Source: Glaciecola sp047637355 (lineage in GTDB: Bacteria; Pseudomonadota; Gammaproteobacteria; Enterobacterales; Alteromonadaceae). From it: a stretch of 64,000 nt of DNA. The number at the start of each line of letters is the position of its first letter. Positions within the stretch are counted from its first letter, which is position 1. Location: the NCBI GenBank assembly GCA_047637355.1, contig JBLIKA010000003.1:32072-96071 (forward strand). Reading direction: 5' to 3'. Positions 54,293 to 63,605 of the stretch are shown here, piece after piece. The translations under genes were made by a program, and so were the position numbers. The notes under the pieces were generated by a model that had not been told where the DNA came from, searched no databases, and saw only the letters and a program-made list of their open reading frames with translations.

Positions 54293-57200
54293 TTGTAGCT
54301 ATCATTAGATGGTCGGTATATAACCGATTCTTCGTATTATTATGCACCTTTATTATCGTCGGTGGCGGTTTAGTCACACTTAAAAATACGCCCGTTGACG
54401 CTATTCCAGACCTCTCTGACGTGCAAGTGATCATTAAAACAAGCTACCCGGGTCAGGCGCCACAAGTAGTAGAAGATCAAGTTACTTATCCTCTGACTAC
54501 GGCCATGCTGTCAGTGCCAGGCGCCAAAACTGTGAGAGGTTTCTCGTTCTTCGGTGACTCATACGTGTATGTCATTTTTGATGATGATACTGATTTGTAT
54601 TGGGCTAGAAGTCGCGTGCTCGAATATCTGTCACAGGTGACGCCCAGTTTACCGGATAACGCGAAACCACAATTGGGTCCAGATGCGACCGGCGTTGGTT
54701 GGGTATATATTTATGCGTTGACCGATAAAACCGGACAACATGACATTAGTGAGTTGCGAAGCTTGCAGGACTGGTTTCTAAAATATGAGTTACAAACCGT
54801 TTCTGGTGTGTCTGAAGTCGCCTCCGCAGGTGGTATGGTTAAGCAATATCAGGTCACCGTAGACCCCGAGAAACTGCGCGCATATGGGATTCCGTTATCG
54901 CATGTGCAAATGGCGATTCAACGTGGCAACCAAGAAATCGGTGCTTCAGTTATTGAATTGGCCGAAGCCGAATATATGGTGCGTGTAACGGGTTATATTC
55001 AGAACCAGCAGGACATTGAAAATATTCCACTGGGTGCGAGCACCACCGACAAAGGTACTACGCTGCTCATTAAAGATATTGCCGATGTCGTTATTGGCCC
55101 GCAAATGCGCCGCGGTGTTACTGAACTGAATGGCGAGGGTGAAGCTGTTGGTGGAATTGTGGTGATGCGCTTTGGTGAAAATGCACAGCAAACTATCAAT
55201 GCCGTTAAGATAAAGCTGGAAGAATTGAAGAAAGGCTTACCTGAGGGCGTTGAAATAATTCCGGTATATGACCGTTCTGCATTAATTGAACGCGCGGTGG
55301 ACAATTTAAGTGGTAAGTTGCTTGAGGAATTCATCGTAGTTGCGCTTGTTTGTATTGCGTTTTTATTTCATGTTCGATCCTCGTTGGTTGCTATTATTAG
55401 TTTGCCTGTTGGCATTTTTATCGCCTTTATCATTATGTATTTTCAAGGCATCAATGCCAACATTATGTCGTTGGGTGGCATCGCGATCGCGATAGGCGCA
55501 ATGATCGATGGCGCTATTGTAATGATAGAAAATATGCATAAACATATCGAAAAAACGCCCCTGACTAATGAAAATAGATGGCAAATCGTTATTGATTCTG
55601 CCAGCGAAGTGGGGCCTGCATTATTTTCAAGCTTACTCATTATCACCGTCAGTTTTTTACCCGTTTTTACTCTGGAGGCACAGGAAGGGCGGATGTTTGC
55701 GCCTCTTGCTTATACGAAAACTTACGCTATGGCAGCAGCTGCGGCACTAGCAATCACTTTGGTTCCTGTGTTGATGGGCTACTTTATTCGTGGAAAGATA
55801 CTTCCCGAGCATAAAAATCCAATAAATCGGTTTTTATCGTGGTTATATTTACCGGCTTTAAAGACAGTCATGAACAATCCTAAAAGTACATTGTTCGCTG
55901 CGTTAGTGCTGCTTATCGTCGGATTTTGGCCTGTGAGCAAAATAGGCAGCGAGTTTATTCCGCCACTAGATGAAGGCGACTTGATGTACATGCCGACAAC
56001 TTACGCTGGCATATCTGTTGGCAAAGCGAGGCAAATTCTGCAGCAAACGAATAAGCTCATTTACACCATTCCAGAAGTGAAGACAGTGTTTGGTAAAGTC
56101 GGGCGGGCGGAAACAGCGACTGATCCAGCGCCACTAACTATGATTGAGAGTTTCATTCAATTAAAGCCTAAAGATGAGTGGCGGGAAGGTTTAACCACGG
56201 AATCTCTGATCAAGGAATTGAATAACTTACTAGATATTCCTGGTTTGACCAACGCTTGGGTGATGCCAATCAAAACCCGTATCGATATGTTAGCGACAGG
56301 TATTAAAACTCCGGTTGGGATTAAAATAGGCGGACGGGATCTCAATGAAATTCAAAAAATTGGACAACAAATTGAAAAAATATTAAGTGAAGTTGAAGGT
56401 ACAGCATCGGTTTATTCCGAACGCGTTGCTGGTGGACGGTATATTAAAGTCGATATTCAGCGCGAAAAAGCCGCCAGATACGGTTTGAATATTGCAGACG
56501 TTCAATCCGTCGTTGCCACCGCAGTCGGCGGCATGAATGTGACACAAAGTGTAGAAGGATTGGAACGATATCCAGTAAATATGCGTTATCCGCAATCGTA
56601 TCGCGCATCTCCTGAAGCCTTGGCCTTACTGCCGATTGTTACGCCACAAGGAAAGCGTATCGCGCTTGCTGATGTTGCTAATGTATTTATTCAAGACGGT
56701 CCGCCGGGCATTAAAAGCGAAAATGCACGGCCTAATGGTTGGGTCTTTATCGATATTGAAAATATTGATCTAGGTAGTTACGTCGCTGCGGCCCAAGCCG
56801 CTGTCAGTGAACAACTGGATTTACCCGCTGGCTATTCAATAAAATGGTCAGGACAATATGAATATATGCTTAGGGCACAAGAAAAATTGTCTTATGTGTT
56901 GCCCTTGACGTTAATTATTATCATCGTTTTATTATATTTAAACTTCAAAAATATTGCTGAAGTTGCCATGATTATGGGGACCCTGCCTCTGGCAATGATT
57001 GGAAGTATTTGGTTAATTTATTGGGAGGGCTTTAATTTCTCGGTCGCTGTAGGGGTTGGGTTTATTGCCTTAGCTGGGGTGGCCGTTGAAATAGGTGTTA
57101 TTATGTTGGTTTATTTAAATCAGGCTTTCAATCGTATGCTTGAAGAATGCAATGAACAAGGTATAAACCCAACTCAGGATAGCTTGTTTTCAGCAGTCTT

Positions 57201-57432
57201 ACATGGCGCAGCGCTGAGAGTTCGACCGGTGATGATGACTGCCGCAACTATCATTATTGGTCTTATGCCGATCCTTTATGGTGTAGGCACTGGCTCCGAG
57301 GTAATGAGTAGAATCGCGGCACCAATGGTCGGTGGAATGGTAAGTGTGTTGTTCTTAACCTTGCTAATTTTGCCAGTAATCTATTTAATGTACAAACGAG
57401 CGCAATTGAGGAAACAGTTTGGTGAGTTTTAA
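54289..57432 (+). CDS. CusA-type RND heavy-metal efflux pump
   Basis: A 1047-aa inner-membrane pump with twelve helices and two large periplasmic loops. DGAIVMIENMHKH carries the proton-relay type charged helix region, and PPLDEGDLMYMPTTYAGIS matches CusA rather than AcrB-like pumps. The start overlaps cusB by four bases (ATGA). It uses the proton gradient to export Cu(I)/Ag(I) through CusBC. PepSY genes follow with no gap. Confidence 0.93.
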   Translation: MIVAIIRWSVYNRFFVLLCTFIIVGGGLVTLKNTPVDAIPDLSDVQVIIKTSYPGQAPQVVEDQVTYPLTTAMLSVPGAKTVRGFSFFGDSYVYVIFDDDTDLYWARSRVLEYLSQVTPSLPDNAKPQLGPDATGVGWVYIYALTDKTGQHDISELRSLQDWFLKYELQTVSGVSEVASAGGMVKQYQVTVDPEKLRAYGIPLSHVQMAIQRGNQEIGASVIELAEAEYMVRVTGYIQNQQDIENIPLGASTTDKGTTLLIKDIADVVIGPQMRRGVTELNGEGEAVGGIVVMRFGENAQQTINAVKIKLEELKKGLPEGVEIIPVYDRSALIERAVDNLSGKLLEEFIVVALVCIAFLFHVRSSLVAIISLPVGIFIAFIIMYFQGINANIMSLGGIAIAIGAMIDGAIVMIENMHKHIEKTPLTNENRWQIVIDSASEVGPALFSSLLIITVSFLPVFTLEAQEGRMFAPLAYTKTYAMAAAAALAITLVPVLMGYFIRGKILPEHKNPINRFLSWLYLPALKTVMNNPKSTLFAALVLLIVGFWPVSKIGSEFIPPLDEGDLMYMPTTYAGISVGKARQILQQTNKLIYTIPEVKTVFGKVGRAETATDPAPLTMIESFIQLKPKDEWREGLTTESLIKELNNLLDIPGLTNAWVMPIKTRIDMLATGIKTPVGIKIGGRDLNEIQKIGQQIEKILSEVEGTASVYSERVAGGRYIKVDIQREKAARYGLNIADVQSVVATAVGGMNVTQSVEGLERYPVNMRYPQSYRASPEALALLPIVTPQGKRIALADVANVFIQDGPPGIKSENARPNGWVFIDIENIDLGSYVAAAQAAVSEQLDLPAGYSIKWSGQYEYMLRAQEKLSYVLPLTLIIIIVLLYLNFKNIAEVAMIMGTLPLAMIGSIWLIYWEGFNFSVAVGVGFIALAGVAVEIGVIMLVYLNQAFNRMLEECNEQGINPTQDSLFSAVLHGAALRVRPVMMTAATIIIGLMPILYGVGTGSEVMSRIAAPMVGGMVSVLFLTLLILPVIYLMYKRAQLRKQFGEF

Positions 57433-58194
57433 ATGGTAGCGATAATCCGTCGATATCACCGGTGGTTGATGTTGTTTGTTGGACTACAGTTTTTGGTTTG
57501 GTCATTTAGCGGCTTGTACATGGTACTCGTCGATATACATAGTATTCATGGTGAGGACTTGGTCAATGCAAAGCAGCCTGTTCTTGCACCATGGACCGAA
57601 AGCTACCAGAACACACACAAAAGTACGTTACAAAGCATGCAGCAAAAAACACGACCGTCAATCAGTACGGATATTAATGACGTGCTCCGTGAATATCCTA
57701 ATGCCTCTAATATTAGTTTGGGGTGGTTAGGCAATAAACCTGTTTATCGCCTAACTGCAGACGGGGTGATAGTTATTGATGCGGCCACTGGCGATATAAT
57801 CAATTCAATATCGAAAGACCTTGCTACAACTATTGCGCTTAGCAGTTTAGATGAATCCAGGAAAATACAGAATGTTGAGCTAATCACTGACAATCCACCA
57901 AGTGAAATTGGTTTTCGTCCGCTACCTTTGTGGCGTGTTGATTTTGTTGGGATTAACTCGCCTACACTTTATATTAATTATACAACGGGCGAGATAGTTA
58001 CTGTCAGGCAAAATACTTGGCGTATTTTTGATGTGTTATGGCGGCTTCACATTATGGATTATTATGAGGGTGAGGACATCAATAACTGGTTGTTGAATGT
58101 ATTCACCATCAGTGGTGTATTAGCGGCTCTTTCAGGCCTTATATTGTTGTGGTTTAGGTTATTTAAAAACAACCCAGCAGAGTATCCAACATGA
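57433..58194 (+). CDS. PepSY domain membrane protein
   Basis: A 253-aa protein starting directly after the cusA stop. It has an N-terminal helix (about 13-36), a periplasmic PepSY-like region (residues about 70-180; VYRLTADGVIVIDAATGDII) and a C-terminal helix (about 221-243) preceded by WRLHIMDYYEG. His residues in the helices could bind heme as in related PepSY-TM reductases. Its stop overlaps the next start. Confidence 0.82.
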   Translation: MVAIIRRYHRWLMLFVGLQFLVWSFSGLYMVLVDIHSIHGEDLVNAKQPVLAPWTESYQNTHKSTLQSMQQKTRPSISTDINDVLREYPNASNISLGWLGNKPVYRLTADGVIVIDAATGDIINSISKDLATTIALSSLDESRKIQNVELITDNPPSEIGFRPLPLWRVDFVGINSPTLYINYTTGEIVTVRQNTWRIFDVLWRLHIMDYYEGEDINNWLLNVFTISGVLAALSGLILLWFRLFKNNPAEYPT

Positions 58195-59270
58195 TATTGA
58201 AACAAATACATAAATGGGTATCTGTTATTGTTTTTGTTCAATTATTTATTTGGATGGGCAGTGGTTTTTTGTTGGGTAAAGTGGATAGTAATAAAGCAAC
58301 AGGGCGAGATACTTTAGTCAGGCAAAGTCCCGCTTCTTTTAGTCGCTTTTATGCCAATGATAGCGTTACAAAAGACGCACTAAAAAATACTTTTATTAGC
58401 ATTAATGCACTTATTCAGCAGTATCCTTTAATAACTCAGATTAAGCTTGGTTATTTGTTCACTCAACCGATTTATAAGCTAAAAATATTCGCGGGCCAAC
58501 ACAATTATCAAGTATCTGATTACAACCTAGTCGACGCAATAACGGGTGAATTGATTGATTTATCAAGTCCCGTTTTGGCAGCCAAGCATGCAGGGTTAAT
58601 TACTTCGATAGCCAAGACCTCTTATAAAGAAAACAGGTATGCAATATCCCGCGTGACATTGTTGCAGCCCCCAATTGAAGATTTACCGCGCGAACGCAAT
58701 GCTGTGTGGCAAGTTAACATAGATGATGAAAGCCAAACTAGTGTCTATATTAGAGCACAAACTGGCGATGTGATTGCGCATGTTAATGATGAAACACGAT
58801 GGCGCGATCTACTTCTGATGTTGCACTTCATGGACTATACGCAACAGGGTAGTTTCAATAATTGGTTTATTAAGATTTTTGCCATGTTTACTTTATTATT
58901 GTCTAGCACTGGACTGTGGTGGATTTATAGACTTTTCAAAGACGGTCAAATTAAGCTGACTTGGTTTATACGCAATAAAACCGTGGTGGTTCGCAGTGCT
59001 GATACCTCAAAAAAGCAAACATTAAGGGCCAGTGCGAATAGTTCTATCCTTAATAGTCTGCTTACCAATAATATCAATATTCAAGCAGTATGCGGAGGTG
59101 GCGGTGTTTGCGGCACTTGTAAATTTAAAGCTGATGTTGAATTAGCCAGGAGCGCAGCCGATCGCAAACATATTACCCAAACCGAATTGGACTTAGGCTA
59201 CCGACTTGCTTGTCAGCATCTTATAAAAGAAGTGTCCGCAATTGGACTGGATAAACGCAAAGGGCAATAG
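58191..59270 (+). CDS. PepSY membrane protein fused to a [2Fe-2S] ferredoxin domain
   Basis: A 359-aa protein, paralogous in its first 250 residues to the gene before it: helix (about 9-28), PepSY-like periplasmic part, LMLHFMDYTQQG and a second helix (about 229-250). The C-terminal 95 residues form a plant-type ferredoxin domain with C301, C307, C310 (CGGGGVCGTC) and C341 (RLACQH). The spacing resembles the NqrF ferredoxin domain. The domain should face the cytosol if both helices span the membrane. It starts by ATGA overlap with the previous gene, so it is part of the copper efflux operon. Confidence 0.88.
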   Translation: MILKQIHKWVSVIVFVQLFIWMGSGFLLGKVDSNKATGRDTLVRQSPASFSRFYANDSVTKDALKNTFISINALIQQYPLITQIKLGYLFTQPIYKLKIFAGQHNYQVSDYNLVDAITGELIDLSSPVLAAKHAGLITSIAKTSYKENRYAISRVTLLQPPIEDLPRERNAVWQVNIDDESQTSVYIRAQTGDVIAHVNDETRWRDLLLMLHFMDYTQQGSFNNWFIKIFAMFTLLLSSTGLWWIYRLFKDGQIKLTWFIRNKTVVVRSADTSKKQTLRASANSSILNSLLTNNINIQAVCGGGGVCGTCKFKADVELARSAADRKHITQTELDLGYRLACQHLIKEVSAIGLDKRKGQ

Positions 59271-59502
59271 AAACGAGCTACATCTTCAAAGGTTGAATAC
59301 CTGACACAGTAGCAAATACTAATTCAGTGTTAGTACAATGAATGTCGCTTACATAAATGATGAGTACGGGTGTATTTATCTCCTACCCAACGTGAAAGAA
59401 AACCATCCCATCGTATTTCCTGCGCGAAAATTAACATTTATGCTACATTTTTGTTTCATTGTGTATCTTGTCTGTTGTCAGCGCATTATTCTTGGAATAT
59501 TT

Positions 59503-61719
59503 ATGAATTCAAACCTAGTTCTCACTGCTCTTGCTATTTTGGGCTTATCGGCCTGCGGCGGCGGTTCAGACGGCTCAGCGCCTTTACCGGTGCCAGAGGC
59601 TCCTCCGATTGTTCAAGATAGCGATAATGATAATGATGGCGTAATTGATTCCACTGATGCTTGTCCAAATACAGCTGCGGGAGATGTCGTCGACTCTGCA
59701 GGTTGCAAAGTTGAAGACACTACGCAAGTCAGCGTGGATGCTCTGTTTGATGAAAATACGCTGCTTGAGCCTATGAGCCGGTTTGTTCGTGATGATGGTG
59801 TATTGGTAACACGAATTGGCGATCGTGGCAGAGATCGTCATGCTAAAGACATTACAATACAAGACCACTACGATCATTACCTCGCTCATTACTGGGAGTT
59901 CAGAACGGTACGAATTCAGCTTGAAGATTATGTACCCACAGGTCAAAGTTTGATTAGAGCGACCTTTATTACTGAAGCTAAATTAGGTGCACGAGAATTT
60001 CGGGTTTGGTTCTGGGGACGCAATACGACCGGCCAATTTCACTTCAATCCACAGAAAGAGGAAGAAAAGGTAAGCCAAAATGAAACGGGCGTCGTGTTTG
60101 TTGGCCAGGGGACTTATAACGATGACTTTGAAAAAGTTAGTGATGATGGTATTCAGCACAAATACACACTCGATATTGTCAATAAATGGGAGACAGGAGG
60201 TCAGTTTCAGAGCGCGCTTGCGCAAGGCACGAACATGGAGTTTGAGATAAGCCTATTTTTACTATCACCGCCCGCAGGCGCCCGTTTAAACTACTATGGC
60301 ACTTCATTTGTTTATGTAATTGGGGAACTTGGCGTTGCTCCTTTTGAATGGCAACGGGGAGTTGAAAACAATGGCGGAGCAAATGATGGCACACCGATCC
60401 CTTCTCAAGGTCTGATCGGCGGCGACACTACTCTGGGTTTCAACTACAGTGAAGAGCCTGCCGGTCGGTTTATGCAGATGGCGACTAACCTAAGCTCTCA
60501 AAATGCCCAGTCCTTTGTTGAAGGTCGACGTATTCACCACACTAACTTTGATGATGGTAGCCATGATGAACGTAACGATAATCCAGTATGGACAGAACAA
60601 ATTGGTAAAATAGGTAATCATTATATTAACCATTCCTGTGCAGGGTGCCACGTTAGAAATGGTAAAGCACTAGTTGAAGATGTAGGCGGAAGTCTAGATA
60701 AGTGGGTGTTCAAAATAGGTGACGAAAATGGCAATGCAGACAGCTTAATAGGAAAAGTACTACAACCTAAAATGGAGTCAAACGGAACTCCCGAAGGAAG
60801 CGTAACACTTGGCCCATGGACTGAGCATGCAAATGGATTGCGCTCACCTAACTATGTTTTCTCAGAGCGAACGCCGGCACAATTTTCAGCACGAATAGCC
60901 CCTCAACTTATTGGATTAGGTCTACTTGAAGCGGTACCAGAAGAGCAAATACTAAGTTGGGCAGATGGCGAAGACGCCGACAATGATGGCATCTCCGGGC
61001 GTGCATCAATAGTAGAGGACCCAACAAATGGTGTTCAACGACTCGGTCGTTTTGGCTACAAAGCAAGTACCTTTAGTGTAAAGCATCAAAGTGCTAGCGC
61101 ATTTAATACCGACATGGGTGTGATGACATCTATGCTGCCCAATCCTGATTGTGGCAGCGAGCAACAGGACTGCGGTACTGCTGAGGTTGAGTTGTCAGAC
61201 CAAGAGCTAGATAAACTGGTTAAGTACTTAAGTTTGCTCGGTGTTGGTGCCCGTCGCGACTATGACGTGCAGAGCGGTGAAACATTATTTGAAGATGCGG
61301 GTTGTGTAAGTTGTCATCGCCCCTCCATGACAACAAGTGCTTTTCATCCTTTAGCAGAGCTTCGAAATCAAACTATCCAGCCTTATACCGATTTACTCTT
61401 ACATGACATGGGTCCGGGTTTAGCTGATACGTTAGCCGAAGGCTCTGCGTCAGGTGCCGAGTGGCGAACCGCCGCACTTTGGGGCTTGGGTCATGCAGAA
61501 AATGTGATGTTAGGTGATGATAAGGCTAATGATGCTGTTTCTTTAGCGGGTAGAAGTGATGATGACACCCGCATTGGTTATTTACACGATGGCAGAGCTC
61601 GCACAATCGAAGAAGCTATCTTATGGCATGGTGGAGAAGGCGAAGCATCTAAACAGGCATTCGAAGTGATGACAGCTGAAAACCAGCGCGCATTATTAGC
61701 GTTTCTGCAAAGTCTGTAA
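59503..61719 (+). CDS. Di-heme oxidoreductase-type lipoprotein (DUF1111)
   Basis: A 738-aa lipoprotein from the ATG at 59503 (TTGGAA upstream; frame open from 59338). Lipobox LSAC (C18) is followed by a thrombospondin type-3-like calcium motif (DSDNDNDGVIDSTDACPNT). A beta-rich domain fills about 80-340. The C-terminal half has two heme motifs, CAGCH and CVSCH, and the DUF1111 ending YLHDGRARTIEEAILWHGGE. It is an exported cytochrome c-type protein; substrate unknown. It follows the PepSY-ferredoxin gene by 232 bases. Confidence 0.85.
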   Translation: MNSNLVLTALAILGLSACGGGSDGSAPLPVPEAPPIVQDSDNDNDGVIDSTDACPNTAAGDVVDSAGCKVEDTTQVSVDALFDENTLLEPMSRFVRDDGVLVTRIGDRGRDRHAKDITIQDHYDHYLAHYWEFRTVRIQLEDYVPTGQSLIRATFITEAKLGAREFRVWFWGRNTTGQFHFNPQKEEEKVSQNETGVVFVGQGTYNDDFEKVSDDGIQHKYTLDIVNKWETGGQFQSALAQGTNMEFEISLFLLSPPAGARLNYYGTSFVYVIGELGVAPFEWQRGVENNGGANDGTPIPSQGLIGGDTTLGFNYSEEPAGRFMQMATNLSSQNAQSFVEGRRIHHTNFDDGSHDERNDNPVWTEQIGKIGNHYINHSCAGCHVRNGKALVEDVGGSLDKWVFKIGDENGNADSLIGKVLQPKMESNGTPEGSVTLGPWTEHANGLRSPNYVFSERTPAQFSARIAPQLIGLGLLEAVPEEQILSWADGEDADNDGISGRASIVEDPTNGVQRLGRFGYKASTFSVKHQSASAFNTDMGVMTSMLPNPDCGSEQQDCGTAEVELSDQELDKLVKYLSLLGVGARRDYDVQSGETLFEDAGCVSCHRPSMTTSAFHPLAELRNQTIQPYTDLLLHDMGPGLADTLAEGSASGAEWRTAALWGLGHAENVMLGDDKANDAVSLAGRSDDDTRIGYLHDGRARTIEEAILWHGGEGEASKQAFEVMTAENQRALLAFLQSL

Positions 61720-62077
61720 CTCTTTTGATAAAGAGCATGATGCGAGGCCATTGTATAAAAGTAGCTTTTGTCGTGACTTACTGGCTAAGCGTCCATGTGT
61801 AGATAGGTGTTAATATCGATTCCAAGAGTTATATATTATTTGGTTTGTGGCACTTTTGCATTGTGCTATTCGCCGACGTTGCAGATCATCTGTTGACGAT
61901 CCCCAATGGGCATTAAGCCGACTGTCAGGATTTTTTACACTACGACGGCTTAGAGCGTGAACCAGTCACACGATTAATTGGCCGTGAGGATCGGGTTTAC
62001 TGAGATAGCGGTCGTTCATCACATTCGAAATCAAGGTTTATCCACTAAAAACGTTTGCCTTATCAAGCAGCCTTGCG
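61720..62077. other. Intergenic region between convergent genes
   Basis: There is no supportable ORF in 358 bases. A short CTCTTT/AAAGAG dyad (61720-61735) follows the di-heme gene. A copy of the 17-bp element lies at 61924-61940 inside an inverted repeat. The remainder shows nothing clear. Confidence 0.5.
61914..61952. repeat. 17-bp element, copy 2, flanked by an inverted repeat
   Basis: GTCAGGATTTTTTACAC at 61924-61940 matches copy 1 (39603) at 16 of 17 bases. TAAGCCG (61914-61920) and CGGCTTA (61946-61952) form a perfect 7-bp inverted repeat around it. Confidence 0.55.
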
Positions 62078-62989
62078 CTATGGTCCTTTAATATAAAGTT
62101 TAGCATTTGCTATATCAATAATACTGTTCAGTTGAACCAAGTGTTTATTCCCTAATATTCCAATCACGGGTGGTTGACCTTCTACGTTAACGGCATTCAT
62201 TAGTGCTGAAAAGTCAGTAATCAGGAAATCATCGATAACCATTTCATTACCAATCAAGACCTTCCCATTTCTATATACTTTCATCGGAAGCTCAAGACCC
62301 TCAGCAATAACAGTTTTTGCGGTAGGGTGGTTTTCTAACTGGAAACCATATTGGATTAAAGCAGACTCATCCAAAATGAGTTCAGGGGCGCCTGTATCGA
62401 CAACAAGTCTGACGACATTTTCACTCAACTGAACATCAACAAAATTAAACCCCATTGGGGATTTATGTAACTTAATAGTTTCATATTTAGCGGTGGTTGA
62501 TTTGCTCAGCAATAACTCAGTGTCATCTTTATTTTCAGGAATAAGTAGTTGCGCTTTTTTTACATCCAACAAAGCGTTCAAATGGGAAAGAGCATCATAA
62601 CCAATAAGACCCATTACATCAGGAGCAAATAGTCCAGAAGATTCATTAGAATAAATAGATTTGATATTCAACTGTGTTTGTCCGATCGAAAATTGTGTTA
62701 TCTCAACAGCAAATGTTTCAATTACCCCTGTTTCTTCGCTACCTATAGCCACACCATCAATTTTATCTTTGCCTTTAGTTATGCCAAAAACATTAAGTTT
62801 ATTAGTATCAACTACGGTACCCGTTGCACCAGTATCAAGAATGAATTTTGCGTTAACCTGATTTATTGATGCTTCTATTTCAAAATAACCTTCGTAGGTT
62901 TTATGGAGAGGAATAACCTGCATTTTTGCATTTAGCAAATGTGGAAAGGCTAACGAAATAGCGAACATAAATGATATGAAATTTTTCAA
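62078..62989 (-). CDS. Exported two-domain retropepsin-like aspartic protease
   Basis: A 303-aa protein starting at TTG 62989 behind AAGGA. A signal peptide (about 1-21) precedes two retropepsin-like units, each with a catalytic-type motif: D52 in LDTGATGT and D198 in VDTGAPEL. The second lacks the usual Thr/Ser after GA (GAP) and may be inactive. Each unit is followed by a hydrophobic glycine motif (GLIGYDAL, GILGNKHL) typical of the family. The substrate is unknown. Confidence 0.85.
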   Translation of the reverse strand: MKNFISFMFAISLAFPHLLNAKMQVIPLHKTYEGYFEIEASINQVNAKFILDTGATGTVVDTNKLNVFGITKGKDKIDGVAIGSEETGVIETFAVEITQFSIGQTQLNIKSIYSNESSGLFAPDVMGLIGYDALSHLNALLDVKKAQLLIPENKDDTELLLSKSTTAKYETIKLHKSPMGFNFVDVQLSENVVRLVVDTGAPELILDESALIQYGFQLENHPTAKTVIAEGLELPMKVYRNGKVLIGNEMVIDDFLITDFSALMNAVNVEGQPPVIGILGNKHLVQLNSIIDIANAKLYIKGP

Positions 62990-63209
62990 GCAAAGTTCCT
63001 TTTTTTATTTTTAAAGCTATGAGAGTCTAGTTTCCCATATTGGTTCCTAACTTTCTATTGTTCGAAATTGTTTGGTTGAAGTTACTTTTACATCAATTTA
63101 TCTTATGTTCGCTTACTGCTAATTGGGCTCGTTCATTGGGTAGAGCGTGAATAGCCGCTTTTGGCAAATTCTTCCCGTACAGTTTTGAACCGCGTATGTC
63201 GGCAATTGC

Positions 63210-63542
63210 CGTGAAGCTGTCAGTTCAAGCGCAACAATTAGAGTTGTGGTTAATCAAAATCAAGCACCAGTAGCAGCGTTGACCGATAACCCTGAAGTAC
63301 CGACAACTCTGAAGTACCGACAACGTCACAATCGGTAATTTTAAACGCAAATGACAGTGACAGAGACAGCGAAATTGTGTCGTTTGATGGACACAAACTG
63401 CTGCCATTGCGGCAAGCATCGGCAATGTCGAAAGCACGACTATAAGCTTGGGAACTTTAGCCGAGGGTGCTTATTTATAGTGGCGGCGACAGGCGATTTT
63501 GGCACAGCATCTTTGGATAACTTGACCGCGAAAGTAGATAAT
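63210..63542 (+). pseudogene. Decayed Ig/REJ-like surface protein fragment
   Basis: Translated across frames this reads SSSATIRVVVNQNQAPVA, LTDNPEVPTT, SQSVILNANDSD, EIVSF, TQTAAIAASIGNVEST, ISLGTLAEGAYL and VAATGDFGTASLDN. That is the end of one and most of a second tandem Ig/PKD/REJ-like extracellular domain. Three frameshifts break it: a 17-bp tandem duplication at 63292-63324, a likely one-base loss near 63379, and a small deletion near 63478. No start or signal peptide remains in the window. It is a remnant of a large secreted or surface adhesin/enzyme. Confidence 0.7.
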
Positions 63543-63550
63543 CATTCTTG

Positions 63551-63589
63551 TTCGACATACATGCGCATACAAAGCGTATGTATGTCGAA
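63551..63589. repeat. 16-bp stem hairpin
   Basis: TTCGACATACATGCGC (63551-63566) pairs with GCGTATGTATGTCGAA (63574-63589) with a single G-T wobble and a 7-base loop. It lies just after the pseudogene and before the convergent lipoprotein stop. There is no T-run on the + strand; it may be a mobile-element remnant or a palindromic repeat. Confidence 0.75.
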
Positions 63590-63605
63590 ATACTATCGGA
63601 ATTGA

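Noticed and set aside
54946..55334. Long antisense ORFs inside the pump gene
   Set aside because: They are in antisense frames of a clearly coding gene and show no recognisable domain.
61857..61869. Sigma-54-like TGGCACTTTTGCA
   Set aside because: The spacing between GG and GC is three bases too short for a -24/-12 promoter.
63225..63437. 70-codon ORF on the - strand over the pseudogene
   Set aside because: The + strand shows clear Ig-like domain sequence across frames; the - strand frame is a by-product.
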